This document shows, piece after piece, positions 1 to 6,111 of a DNA stretch of 6,111 bases. Each line of letters begins with the position of its first letter. Position 1 is the first letter of the stretch. This stretch comes from CAYURR01 sp964446745 (GTDB taxonomy: Bacteria > Bacillota > Clostridia > Lachnospirales > WQUN01). Below the pieces are notes generated by a model. The model was not told where the DNA came from and ran no database searches. It worked only from the letters and a program-made list of their open reading frames with translations. Position numbers and translations under genes: made by a program. The DNA lies in NCBI GenBank assembly GCA_964446745.1, contig CAYURR010000175.1:1-6111 (forward strand), written 5' to 3'.

Positions 1-444
1 AGGGTGCTATATGCCAGTGCTTATTTTCTTGAGTACATGGGGCTTACCACAGAAGATGTGTTTGAAAAGATGTGCTACGAAGCTGCCGGTATAGGAGCAA
101 GACCATGCGAAAACTGCGCTATTGAACGTGCTCTCAAAAGCGGCAAAACCGAATATATGCGGCAAGAGCAGATTACAAACAACGGACATAAAATCTTTGA
201 TTTATATGGTGTGCCGCTTGTGGAAGCAGACGGCAACATAGAGACTATTATTGAAATTATCATCGACCGCACCGATGAGGTGCAGCTTGAACGTGCAAGG
301 GAAAAGGATTTTAAAAGGCTCATTGAAATGCTTGGCGAGATTTTTGACAGGCAAAGAGAAGAAATTGACGAACAAAAGCTGTCAGTACAAATTATTGCCT
401 TGAAAAAACGGCTAAACAAACTGCTTTACAAGAAAACGTTTTAG
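1..444 (+). CDS. PAS-domain sensor protein, C-terminal part (5' end outside window)
   Basis: The reading frame is already open at base 1, and a GTG at position 4 is not a convincing start because it falls inside the PAS fold. Residues about 1-95 (numbered from that GTG) look like a PAS domain: the opening stretch LYASAYFLEYMGLTTEDV, a CYE motif, then a PCENCAIERAL segment and a beta-rich end reading IIEIIIDRTDE. Three cysteines (24, 35, 38) form a C-x10-C-x2-C arrangement. PAS domains of this kind sense ligands, redox state or partner proteins in signalling proteins; no specific ligand can be read here. Residues about 95-146 are charged and helical, probably a coiled coil, and end at TAG with no histidine-kinase, GGDEF or DNA-binding domain. 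Any output domain must lie upstream or on a partner protein. The gene looks more A/T-rich than the genes to its right and converges on the aldo/keto reductase gene. Confidence 0.72.
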   Translation, partial: RVLYASAYFLEYMGLTTEDVFEKMCYEAAGIGARPCENCAIERALKSGKTEYMRQEQITNNGHKIFDLYGVPLVEADGNIETIIEIIIDRTDEVQLERAREKDFKRLIEMLGEIFDRQREEIDEQKLSVQIIALKKRLNKLLYKKTF

Positions 445-458
445 AAGAAAACCCTCAT

Positions 459-551
459 CACGGATTTGCACGGATAAAAACGGATTTACACGGATAAAAA
501 ATATTTTGTATTCATCTCCGTGCAGATCCGTAAAATCCGTGTTGATCCGTG
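459..551. repeat. Inverted cluster of ACGGAT boxes between convergent genes
   Basis: The left arm holds ACGGAT-type boxes every 10 bp, including a tandem 20-bp duplication (461-480 and 481-500, 19 of 20 identical). The right arm (about 515-551) holds four ATCCGT-type boxes at 9-10 bp spacing, so its reverse complement matches the left arm box for box. The arms are about 37 nt and are separated by an A/T-rich spacer near 497-514. The whole could fold as a long imperfect hairpin. On the minus strand it is followed by a T-rich stretch (reverse complement of 442-450), so it may end the reductase transcript. It could equally be a dispersed intergenic repeat or a protein-binding array. The sequence pattern is certain; the role is not. 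Confidence 0.8.
461..500 (+). repeat. Two tandem 20-bp direct repeats
   Basis: Copies at 461-480 and 481-500 differ at one base (G at 468, A at 488). Each copy itself contains two CGGAT boxes 10 bp apart. This is the left arm of the larger inverted structure at 459-551. Confidence 0.85.
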
Positions 552-557
552 GTATTA

Positions 558-1664
558 TTATGCAAATTCCGCTCTGACCTTCTTCAGTTCCTCAACCACA
601 TCGATACCCTGCGGGCATAACGGTATGCAGTTCCCGCATTCGATGCAGTCAGCAGCCCTGTGGCCCTCCGGTATCGTATTGTACATCAAGCCGCAGTTAA
701 ACTTCCCGCCGCCGTTTTTGACCTCGTTGTAATACGCAAATGCCACGGGTATTTCGATGCCCTGCGGGCATTGCTCCATGCAATATTTGCAGTCCGTACA
801 CGGGATCACCGAGAGCTTCGACATCTCCATAAGGGCTTTGTCGATGACTGTCTGCTCGTCTGGGGACAGCGGAGCGAATTGCTTGTATGTACGCACATTA
901 TCATTGAGCTGGTCGATATTAGACATACCGCTCAGCGTCGTAATAACACCGTCCAAGCCCGACACATAACGCAGTGCCCACGAAGCGACCGAAACCTCCG
1001 TGTTAGCGTCCGTAAACACCTGCTTAACATCCTCATGAAGCCGATCTGCGAGTGTACCGCCCTTTACGGGCTCCATTGCGATAATCGGAACATTGTATTT
1101 GAGTGCCACTTGATACCAGCTATCGGCCTTACCCTTTTTTATGTCCAGATAATTCAACTGCAGTTGTACAAACTCCAGCTCAGGATGCTTGGACAGTATA
1201 TCGTCCAAGACCTCCGCCGTGTCATGGAAGCTAAAGCCTATATGCTTCACACGCCCGTCCTGTTTGAGCTTTTGCACAAACCCAAACACATCGTTGTTTT
1301 CAGCGATCTTGATACGGTCGGCATTCATCGCATGTATCAGATAGAAATCAAAATACTCAACGCCGCAACGTTTGAGCTGCTCGTCAAATAAACGCTCGGG
1401 ATCATCTTTCGTGCTCACGGCCCAGATAGGTAGCTTGTCTGCTAAATAGAAGCTGTCCCTCGGATAACGGTCGACCAAGCACTCCTTGAGGGTCGCTTCG
1501 GACAAGCCGTTGTGATACGGATAAGCAGTGTCGAAGTAATTGAACCCCGCCTCCATATAGCGGTCGATCATGTCAGTTACCTGTGGGATGTCGATTGCCC
1601 CATCCTGCAGTGTGGGCATCCTCATTGCCCCAAAGCCTAATTTCGGTAGCTTTTCGTTAATCAT
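558..1664 (-). CDS. Aldo/keto reductase with two C-terminal [4Fe-4S] clusters
   Basis: A 368-residue oxidoreductase of the COG1453-type aldo/keto reductase family. Residues 1-280 give the TIM barrel: the N-terminal LGFGAMRMP strand, then the catalytic tetrad candidates D45 and Y50 (FDTAYPYH), K77 (ADKLP) and H111 (LIHAM). Residues 289-299 (CTDCKYCMEQCP) and 340-350 (CIECGNCIPLCP) are two CxxCxxCxxxCP ferredoxin-like motifs that should each hold a [4Fe-4S] cluster. The family normally reduces carbonyls with NAD(P)H. The clusters suggest electron exchange with a ferredoxin or flavoprotein, in an anaerobe; the substrate is unknown. There is no signal peptide, so it is cytoplasmic. The ATG start overlaps the DUF1893 stop in ATGA and has an exact AGGAGG five bases upstream, so the pair is translationally coupled. 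Length is normal for the family and nothing looks broken. Confidence 0.93.
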   Translation of the reverse strand: MINEKLPKLGFGAMRMPTLQDGAIDIPQVTDMIDRYMEAGFNYFDTAYPYHNGLSEATLKECLVDRYPRDSFYLADKLPIWAVSTKDDPERLFDEQLKRCGVEYFDFYLIHAMNADRIKIAENNDVFGFVQKLKQDGRVKHIGFSFHDTAEVLDDILSKHPELEFVQLQLNYLDIKKGKADSWYQVALKYNVPIIAMEPVKGGTLADRLHEDVKQVFTDANTEVSVASWALRYVSGLDGVITTLSGMSNIDQLNDNVRTYKQFAPLSPDEQTVIDKALMEMSKLSVIPCTDCKYCMEQCPQGIEIPVAFAYYNEVKNGGGKFNCGLMYNTIPEGHRAADCIECGNCIPLCPQGIDVVEELKKVRAEFA

Positions 1665-2092
1665 GCCTTCCTCCTCATCTCCTCAACTAATGTATGCAGA
1701 GCGGTAAAGCCCTCTTGCGGATCTTCAATGCCTGATACGCATTTTTCCAACGGGCACACATCCGTCCTGTCCTTGTTTTCGATGTAATGCACCTCTATAT
1801 CATACGACACGGGTATACTGTTGCGGTCCAGTAGCTCAAGTGCCGGTGTGCTGATGATCTGTCCATAGCATTCCTTCACGCGCCCATATACCATCAGCAT
1901 AGCCGCAGCCTTACCGATGATCTTGTCGGCGACATACATACCCGAGATACCATCCTTATTGTCGGTAAGTAACGATAGCAACGGCTTCACACCGCGTTCC
2001 TCCGATGAAAAGCAATGCCCGTTCTCGTCGTACACAACACAGGTCAATTCCGAATCGAGCAGTGTTTCTATTGCCATTTGTAGCTGGTCCAT
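1661..2092 (-). CDS. DUF1893 (TM1506-like) protein
   Basis: A small cytoplasmic protein of 143 residues from the preferred ATG at 2092-2090. An in-frame GTG at 2104 would give 147, but it lies within the purine-rich ribosome binding site, so the ATG is favoured. It matches the DUF1893 pattern: a start like TCVVYDENGHCF, a GVKPLL segment (34-39), a strongly conserved ADKIIGKAAA block (55-64) and a C-terminal CPLEKCV (113-119). From memory, the family's structure-solved member, Thermotoga TM1506, has a fold related to cytidine deaminases, but the usual zinc-binding H/C-A-E plus PCxxC motifs are not evident here, so deaminase activity should not be assumed. It is first in a two-gene operon and overlaps the Fe-S aldo/keto reductase by four bases, suggesting a joint function, possibly as a partner or regulator. 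The biochemical role is unknown. Confidence 0.85.
   Translation of the reverse strand: MDQLQMAIETLLDSELTCVVYDENGHCFSSEERGVKPLLSLLTDNKDGISGMYVADKIIGKAAAMLMVYGRVKECYGQIISTPALELLDRNSIPVSYDIEVHYIENKDRTDVCPLEKCVSGIEDPQEGFTALHTLVEEMRRKA
1670..1675 (-). promoter_or_regulatory. Ribosome binding site of the aldo/keto reductase gene
   Basis: The minus strand reads AGGAGG, five bases before the ATG at 1664-1662. It lies inside the end of the DUF1893 gene and fixes the reductase start. Confidence 0.85.
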
Positions 2093-2100
2093 ATATGAGA

Positions 2101-2110
2101 CCACCTTTCC
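2101..2110 (-). promoter_or_regulatory. Ribosome binding site of the DUF1893 gene
   Basis: The minus strand reads GGAAAGGTGG, ending eight bases before the ATG at 2092. The in-frame GTG at 2104 sits within this site, which argues against it as the start. Confidence 0.65.
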
Positions 2111-2139
2111 TTAGTGCGAAATTGAGTAATTTTCATCAT

Positions 2140-2168
2140 AGTATACAGACTGTGGCTTTTCGCGTCAA
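2140..2168 (-). promoter_or_regulatory. Sigma-A/sigma-70 type promoter of the DUF1893-reductase operon
   Basis: On the minus strand, TTGACG (2168-2163) is followed after exactly 17 bp by TATACT (2145-2140). Each hexamer has one mismatch to TTGACA/TATAAT and the spacing is optimal. Transcription would start near 2133, giving a leader of about 40 bases before the ATG at 2092. No clear operator palindrome overlaps it. The site lies downstream of the glycosidase terminator, so this operon is probably transcribed independently. Confidence 0.8.
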
Positions 2169-2212
2169 TGTAGAGTGGATATACCCCCGTTTATCAATTC
2201 CCATTCCACACC

Positions 2213-2262
2213 AAAAAGGCGCTACACATCCCTACCAACCAGGGTTTGTGCCGCGCCTTTTT
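2213..2262. terminator. Probable intrinsic terminator, symmetric on both strands
   Basis: AAAAAGGCGC (2213-2222) pairs perfectly with GCGCCTTTTT (2253-2262). The hairpin extends inward with CACA/TGTG (2225-2228 with 2247-2250) and CCCT/AGGG (2230-2233 with 2241-2244), leaving a 7-base loop. Because A and T tracts flank the stem, either strand ends in T5. It sits about 50 bp past the stop of the GH9-like gene and upstream of the next promoter, so it most likely ends the glycosidase operon transcript on the minus strand. Confidence 0.8.
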
Positions 2263-2275
2263 ATATCTTGCTTCC

Positions 2276-2305
2276 CTACTACCTATCTATTATCTACTGC
2301 CTATC
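2276..2305. repeat. Short imperfect direct repeat in the trailer of the GH9-like gene
   Basis: CTACTACCTATC (2276-2287) and CTACTGCCTATC (2294-2305) match at 11 of 12 positions with an 18-bp period, in a pyrimidine-rich stretch between the stop codon of the GH9-like gene and the terminator. It is low in complexity and has no assigned role. Confidence 0.4.
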
Positions 2306-2314
2306 CGTCATCCC

Positions 2315-4648
2315 TCACACTATCGCCCCTGACGAAACCTTTCCATGTACAAACGAACGGTAAATATCCCCATTTATATTTACCGTGGCGATGATCGTAT
2401 ATGGCGTGACCCTATCTTCTGCGGCCATCTCCACTGTAATCACCTGCTCGCCGCCACTTGCAAGCTCGACCACAAAGCTAGTCTGGGCTAGCCTCACGCC
2501 GTCTGCGCTCAAAGAAAGCTGCCCGCAATTATTATTGCCGGTCAGGTTCTTTATCGTAACGGTCGCCTTGCCGTTCGAGCCATTCAATACATGCGGTGCC
2601 TGGATCTCTATCCCCATGGCCGTCATGAAATCAAATGCCAAAGCCTTTTTCCCGCCGCCCATCGTATCAAAGCATTCGGACAATTTAATGCCATCATACC
2701 AAGCTGTAACGGTTACGTGTTTCATGACAGGCAACGTCATCGACGCTTCATTGAGTCGTACCTCGTTATCGTCATACGCCACCGACACATCCGCTTTTAC
2801 AACCTCTTCGCCGAGCTTCGTCACTACCGTTAGCTCAAACGGCCTTTCCGTGAGCGCAACACCCGAGACATAGCCGTGGCTGTGCGGCAGATAGTCCTCG
2901 TTGAACTGGTATTTACCATCCGGAAACAATATCCCCTTCGGAGCATCGGGTACTGTACCGAGCTTAGTCGGCTGGAACTGTACATCGGCGCTGAAGCCGT
3001 TGATGCCGCTCCCCTTAGGCGCAGAGGTCAGTGCGTGCTGCGCATAAAAGAAATCCGCTCCGAGCCCGATGATCATCGACTTAGGCTGCCAAGCCGTTTC
3101 ATCGTAGGCTGTCGGTATGCCCGGGTTTAGGCCTGCGACAAACTGCAGATTATTAGCCGCGAGCTCCGCGTATTCTTTATCGCCCAAGAAATGCGCAACC
3201 TCAAGCATATTTTTTGCCACCTGCCCGTACATACCTACTGCGCCGTGGTTTGTTACCTGGAAATACTTTACGCCGCCGTATTGCTTATCCGAATAAACAG
3301 TGAGTGGGTAGATACCTAGCGGCGAAAGCCTTGATGAATTCTTTAGATACGCCTCACCGTAGGTTTTTACCGCGTTGTACCATTTGGCGGCATCTGCATG
3401 ATCGGGCAACAGTCGATACAGATCCATGATACCTCTCAGGTTGGTAGGCTCGATATTGCCCATGTGGAACTTATGGTTCTGGTTCCATTCCAGTGAAAAT
3501 GTCTCATTATCTCCTTCAAACGCATAGAAATTCCCGTATACACCATCTATATGGTTTTCCCAATCGGTAAACTGGCGCCCTATCGCACTGCGTGCGTAAT
3601 CTACCGCCATGTCGAGGTACTTATCTTCGCCGGTAGCCTCGTGCAGCAGCATACAGCCCCACAGGAATGTGAGTTTATCCTTGGTCTTTAATGACGACGG
3701 AATATTCCAGTTTTCAGGCTTATTATAGACCTGACGCGCGAGTGTATTGACCTCCTCCGTGAAATCGTCATTGAAGGTATTGACACCGTTTTGGTCTGTG
3801 CGTGATCCGATATCGCTGTCGAGATTGTACGGGCGATATACGCAGTTGTCATACGCGAGGCGCGCAGACGCAAGGTACTCAGCGCAGTCCGTCTCGTCCT
3901 TCATCAATATGCAGGTACGCGCAAGTGAAGTCAGCGCATAGGCCGTGTCATGCCAGTTGTGATAGTTCGTGGTGCCGTAGTTGGTCTGCCAGCCGCCGTC
4001 ATGATTGAACCGCCCGTTATAGAGCGGGTCCTCCGAATGCTCCTGACTGAACACAATATAATCCGCAAGCCATTTTACCTGGGATATGAGTTTTTGCTGC
4101 TGCTCAACCGAAAGTCCCTTGTACATATCCTTGTTTTCATACATATCCAAAAGCCCATGCAGTGAAACCACATGTGAGCTCAGTTCGCGTATCTCTGTGC
4201 CGCAATCTCTATATCCCGGTATGTATTTGCCTACATATCCGTCAATAGGTACAGCATCCTTGTCTGAGGTTTTCTTCAGTCTAAGGTCGAGCTGATGCAA
4301 TGCGATATCCACAAGATCACATTGATCGTCACTGGAAAGCCTTGAATTCGTCAACACATCGCCCCGGATGTCAAAGCCCGCAGACTGCACATCATGAGTA
4401 ACACAGAGACTGTATCTGCCATCTACATTGACCGCGGAGAAGTCCATCGTCCACCAATAGCTACCCCACTTCTCTCCCCAATACCTGATTGGACCCTCAT
4501 ATACCGTCTCGTCGCTTCTTTTGACAGCAAAGCTATCGGGCAATCCTGCAGGCTCATTATGTGCGCTACGGATAAATGCCTTTTTTGTGTCGCCGTTATG
4601 ATATCCTACCTGTGATATCAACAGGCTAAACGCCTCGTTATATGTCAT
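2315..4648 (-). CDS. GH9-related six-hairpin glycosidase-like protein with N-terminal Ig domain
   Basis: A 777-residue protein. Residues about 8-100 resemble the Ig-like domain that precedes GH9 cellulase domains (CelD_N type: ISQVGYHNGDTKKAFIR, later DGRYSL). Residues about 105-545 are helix-rich with repeated aromatic segments, fitting an (alpha/alpha)6 barrel; GYRDCGTE (145-152) sits where GH9 has its YDAGD motif, and GLNPG (506-510) resembles the GH9 GxNP segment. Residues about 600-777 are beta-rich, probably one or two Ig-like domains. D148 matches the first GH9 aspartate, but the second is replaced by T151/E152, and no HHR motif follows GLNPG. E584 in FNEDY is a possible acid. Activity on beta-linked glycans is inferred, not shown. 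The N-terminus has no signal peptide, so the protein is probably cytoplasmic. It starts 13 bp after the GH116 stop, with its ribosome binding site in the gap, so the two are one operon. Confidence 0.72.
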   Translation of the reverse strand: MTYNEAFSLLISQVGYHNGDTKKAFIRSAHNEPAGLPDSFAVKRSDETVYEGPIRYWGEKWGSYWWTMDFSAVNVDGRYSLCVTHDVQSAGFDIRGDVLTNSRLSSDDQCDLVDIALHQLDLRLKKTSDKDAVPIDGYVGKYIPGYRDCGTEIRELSSHVVSLHGLLDMYENKDMYKGLSVEQQQKLISQVKWLADYIVFSQEHSEDPLYNGRFNHDGGWQTNYGTTNYHNWHDTAYALTSLARTCILMKDETDCAEYLASARLAYDNCVYRPYNLDSDIGSRTDQNGVNTFNDDFTEEVNTLARQVYNKPENWNIPSSLKTKDKLTFLWGCMLLHEATGEDKYLDMAVDYARSAIGRQFTDWENHIDGVYGNFYAFEGDNETFSLEWNQNHKFHMGNIEPTNLRGIMDLYRLLPDHADAAKWYNAVKTYGEAYLKNSSRLSPLGIYPLTVYSDKQYGGVKYFQVTNHGAVGMYGQVAKNMLEVAHFLGDKEYAELAANNLQFVAGLNPGIPTAYDETAWQPKSMIIGLGADFFYAQHALTSAPKGSGINGFSADVQFQPTKLGTVPDAPKGILFPDGKYQFNEDYLPHSHGYVSGVALTERPFELTVVTKLGEEVVKADVSVAYDDNEVRLNEASMTLPVMKHVTVTAWYDGIKLSECFDTMGGGKKALAFDFMTAMGIEIQAPHVLNGSNGKATVTIKNLTGNNNCGQLSLSADGVRLAQTSFVVELASGGEQVITVEMAAEDRVTPYTIIATVNINGDIYRSFVHGKVSSGAIV
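2358..2385. repeat. Perfect 10-bp inverted repeat inside the GH9-like gene
   Basis: CGGTAAATAT (2358-2367) and ATATTTACCG (2376-2385) are exact reverse complements around an 8-base loop. They lie in the last 25 codons and encode the TVNINGDIYR region, so the symmetry may be a chance result of coding sequence. It could form a weak A/T-rich hairpin near the 3' end of the message. Confidence 0.6.
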
Positions 4649-4651
4649 ACG

Positions 4652-4659
4652 CTCCCCCC
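4652..4659 (-). promoter_or_regulatory. Ribosome binding site of the GH9-like gene
   Basis: The minus strand reads GGGGGGAG followed by CGT and the ATG at 4648-4646. It fills most of the 13-bp gap after the GH116 TAG stop. The three-base spacing is short, but the placement supports this start and coupling to the upstream gene. Confidence 0.6.
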
Positions 4660-4661
4660 GG

Positions 4662-6111
4662 CTATGCCCTTCTGTACTCGATCTTGTCTACCGTGATATC
4701 GCCCTCTGTAACCTCTATAAACGCCTCGCCGTCTCTAACCCCTGCGAGTGCATAGCCGGTTGCAGTCGACAGCAGGCTCACAAAATCACCCTTTATCACA
4801 GGCGCTACCGTGAGAACCGAGCGCGTCGCGTCGTATGTTATACCGGTCAGCGCATACAGCAACGAGTACGAGGACATAGCGCGTGCGTACCAGTTACCGC
4901 ATTCATATTCGTTATACGGATTGCGTACGATGCCGTCATAGCGGTCACGGCAGGTCTTAACAATCTGCAAGCCCTCGTCGACACATCCATGCATGATCAA
5001 ATGCGCCGCTACATGATATTCGATACCCGTCCATACCTCGTCGCTGTAAACAAACGGTAATGACGGCTTTCCTCCACGCGGCCAGCTGCACAACAGTAGC
5101 CCGCCCTCGTCACCGACCGCATATCCCGGACGCTGAGGGTTTGAGTGGAGCTTCAGGCTCGGTTTGTAGTTGTATTTATAGATGCTCAGTATGTGGCTCT
5201 TGACCTTATCGCGGTCGAGTATCTCCCCTACACCGCATACCTGGGCCATCCACGCGCCTAAAACACCGTCAGACAGACAGCCTGTGCCATACTGGTACTT
5301 CGGCCCTTCAGCGGCCAAAAGTTCTGCAGTCTCGGGATGTTCGTTCTCAGGCTTTAGCGTAGCCTCGAGCCCGTCTCTCATTACCTCATGATAGAAATAT
5401 TCACCGTTAAACAGCTCTTCCTCGAGATACTTGCGTCCTTTTGCATAAAGCGCGCCGTAACGCTTCCCAGCATTGTCCCCCATGATCTCTGCCATCAGCG
5501 TCGCGGCCTTGAGCGCGCCTAAGTAAAAGGAACCGCACATCCCATCCGGACCCCAGAACTCGATGTCATAGGTATTGTGATGCGGCTCGCGCAATATGCC
5601 CTCGCCGAGTTTATCCCAGGTATTTATACAGTAATCGAGGCTCATCTTCACCTTTGGCCAAAGCTCCTCAAGCCAAGCCTTGTCACCATGGATCAGGTAG
5701 TCCCGATATACCTTCATAATGCCGCCGAGCTGTCCGTCCGCAGCCGCATGAAAGCCATGTGCACTTGGTGCTATCGGCAACGGTGCGCGGAATTGCTGAT
5801 GCCCGCGCTCGTCCTGACACTCGTTGAACTCGGTGCGGCGCAGCGAGCGTTCGAGCGTCGGCAGCAAATGCGGGATGGACTGTGCATAGTTCCAGACATG
5901 TGTGCAGGTACCCTCGCAGCAACCCGCGCAATCATGACAGCCCTCCCAGCCCCACATACGGCCGCCCTTTTCGCGCAATATCGTCGAGGATTTGATGATT
6001 GCCAGGTTCGCATCCACCGCATCGACCACAGCGTCCGGAAGCGTTATCTTGCCTATGGCATCACTGAAGCGCATCGTTCGCTCCCTGAGCATAGCGCTGT
6101 TCGTCGCAAAG
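4662..6111 (-). CDS. GH116 family glycosidase, catalytic domain (N-terminal part outside window)
   Basis: The frame is open through the window edge. The codons before the Met at 6092 read FATNSA, so that Met is probably internal and the family's N-terminal beta-sandwich domain lies outside. Numbering from that Met, the (alpha/alpha)6 catalytic domain spans about 10-435: WGWEGC (47-52), CCEGTCTHVWNYAQ (58-71), LERSLR, AADGQLGG, HHNTYDIEFWG (171-181), EVWTG (352-356) and YNEYECGNWYAR (393-404). Compared from memory with the GH116 enzyme TxGH116, E60 matches the nucleophile, D176 the acid/base, and E395 and R404 the sugar-binding pair. GH116 enzymes are retaining hydrolases acting on beta-glucosides, beta-xylosides or glucosylceramide; the substrate here is not readable. 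Five cysteines lie within residues 52-63, and Q71 replaces an aspartate seen in the animal/Thermoanaerobacterium type. It is followed directly by the GH9-like gene in one operon. The promoter is not in the window. Confidence 0.87.
   Translation of the reverse strand, partial: FATNSAMLRERTMRFSDAIGKITLPDAVVDAVDANLAIIKSSTILREKGGRMWGWEGCHDCAGCCEGTCTHVWNYAQSIPHLLPTLERSLRRTEFNECQDERGHQQFRAPLPIAPSAHGFHAAADGQLGGIMKVYRDYLIHGDKAWLEELWPKVKMSLDYCINTWDKLGEGILREPHHNTYDIEFWGPDGMCGSFYLGALKAATLMAEIMGDNAGKRYGALYAKGRKYLEEELFNGEYFYHEVMRDGLEATLKPENEHPETAELLAAEGPKYQYGTGCLSDGVLGAWMAQVCGVGEILDRDKVKSHILSIYKYNYKPSLKLHSNPQRPGYAVGDEGGLLLCSWPRGGKPSLPFVYSDEVWTGIEYHVAAHLIMHGCVDEGLQIVKTCRDRYDGIVRNPYNEYECGNWYARAMSSYSLLYALTGITYDATRSVLTVAPVIKGDFVSLLSTATGYALAGVRDGEAFIEVTEGDITVDKIEYRRA

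Noticed and set aside
459..551. A CRISPR array
   Set aside because: The units are 6-20 bp, directly abutting or in inverted order, with no spacers of regular length and no cas genes nearby.
660..1391. A 243-codon open frame on the plus strand
   Set aside because: It lies wholly antisense to the aldo/keto reductase, whose catalytic and Fe-S motifs are intact. Its translation has no recognisable domain, and it is a by-product of the codon pattern on the other strand.
2093..2104. GTG at 2104 as the start of the DUF1893 gene
   Set aside because: It sits within the GGAAAGGTGG ribosome binding site that is well placed for the ATG at 2092, and the extra four residues are not part of the family pattern I recognise.
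2154..2168. Possible CcpA cre site overlapping the -35 region of the DUF1893 promoter
   Set aside because: The stretch begins TTGACGCG but lacks the central CG of the cre consensus in the correct position and is not palindromic.
2181..2188. ATACCCCC resembling half of a CsoR-type metal-responsive operator just upstream of the -35 box
   Set aside because: No matching second half is present, and nothing in the operon points to copper handling.
2005..2394. A 129-codon plus-strand open frame crossing the 2105-2314 intergenic region
   Set aside because: It runs through the promoter, the terminator hairpin and parts of two minus-strand genes, has low-complexity Pro/Ser/Thr/Tyr-rich content and no family resemblance.
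5683..6022. Two minus-strand open frames of about 80 codons inside the GH116 gene
   Set aside because: They are alternative frames of a gene whose own frame carries all the family motifs, and their Arg/Ala/Cys-rich translations match nothing I recognise.

Overview
The window fits a mid-GC member of the Firmicutes/Clostridia. The reasons are strong Shine-Dalgarno sequences (one exact AGGAGG), a consensus sigma-A-type promoter, a double-[4Fe-4S] aldo/keto reductase of a kind common in anaerobes, and intracellular-looking glycosidases. The species cannot be read from the sequence. Four of the five genes lie on the minus strand. The plus-strand gene at the left edge and the minus-strand gene at the right edge are both cut by the window.

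Layout: (1) Positions 1-444 (+) hold the C-terminal part of a PAS-domain sensor protein that ends in a short helical tail with no recognisable output domain. (2) Positions 445-557 lie between convergent genes and hold a striking cluster of ACGGAT boxes at about 10-bp spacing, arranged as an inverted repeat. (3) Positions 558-2092 (-) are a two-gene transcription unit. It runs from a clear promoter (TTGACG, 17 bp, TATACT, at 2140-2168) through a DUF1893 (TM1506-like) protein into an aldo/keto reductase with two C-terminal CxxCxxCxxxCP clusters. The two genes overlap by ATGA. (4) Positions 2213-2262 form a symmetric hairpin flanked by A and T tracts, a probable terminator separating the two minus-strand units. 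(5) Positions 2315-6111 (-) hold a glycosidase pair: the catalytic half of a GH116 (beta-glucosidase/glucosylceramidase-type) enzyme, then, 13 bp later, a 777-residue six-hairpin glycosidase-like protein with a CelD_N-like N-terminal Ig domain (GH9-related).

How the genes may work together: the GH116 and GH9-like proteins are almost certainly co-transcribed. The GH9-like protein has no signal peptide, so cytoplasmic breakdown of imported beta-linked glycosides or oligosaccharides is the simplest model. The DUF1893/aldo-keto reductase pair has its own promoter and looks like a small redox module with unknown substrate. I see no proven new multi-gene system. The most interesting points are the altered active-site motif of the GH9-like enzyme, the cysteine cluster around the predicted GH116 nucleophile, the coupled DUF1893/Fe-S reductase pair, and the ACGGAT repeat structure.
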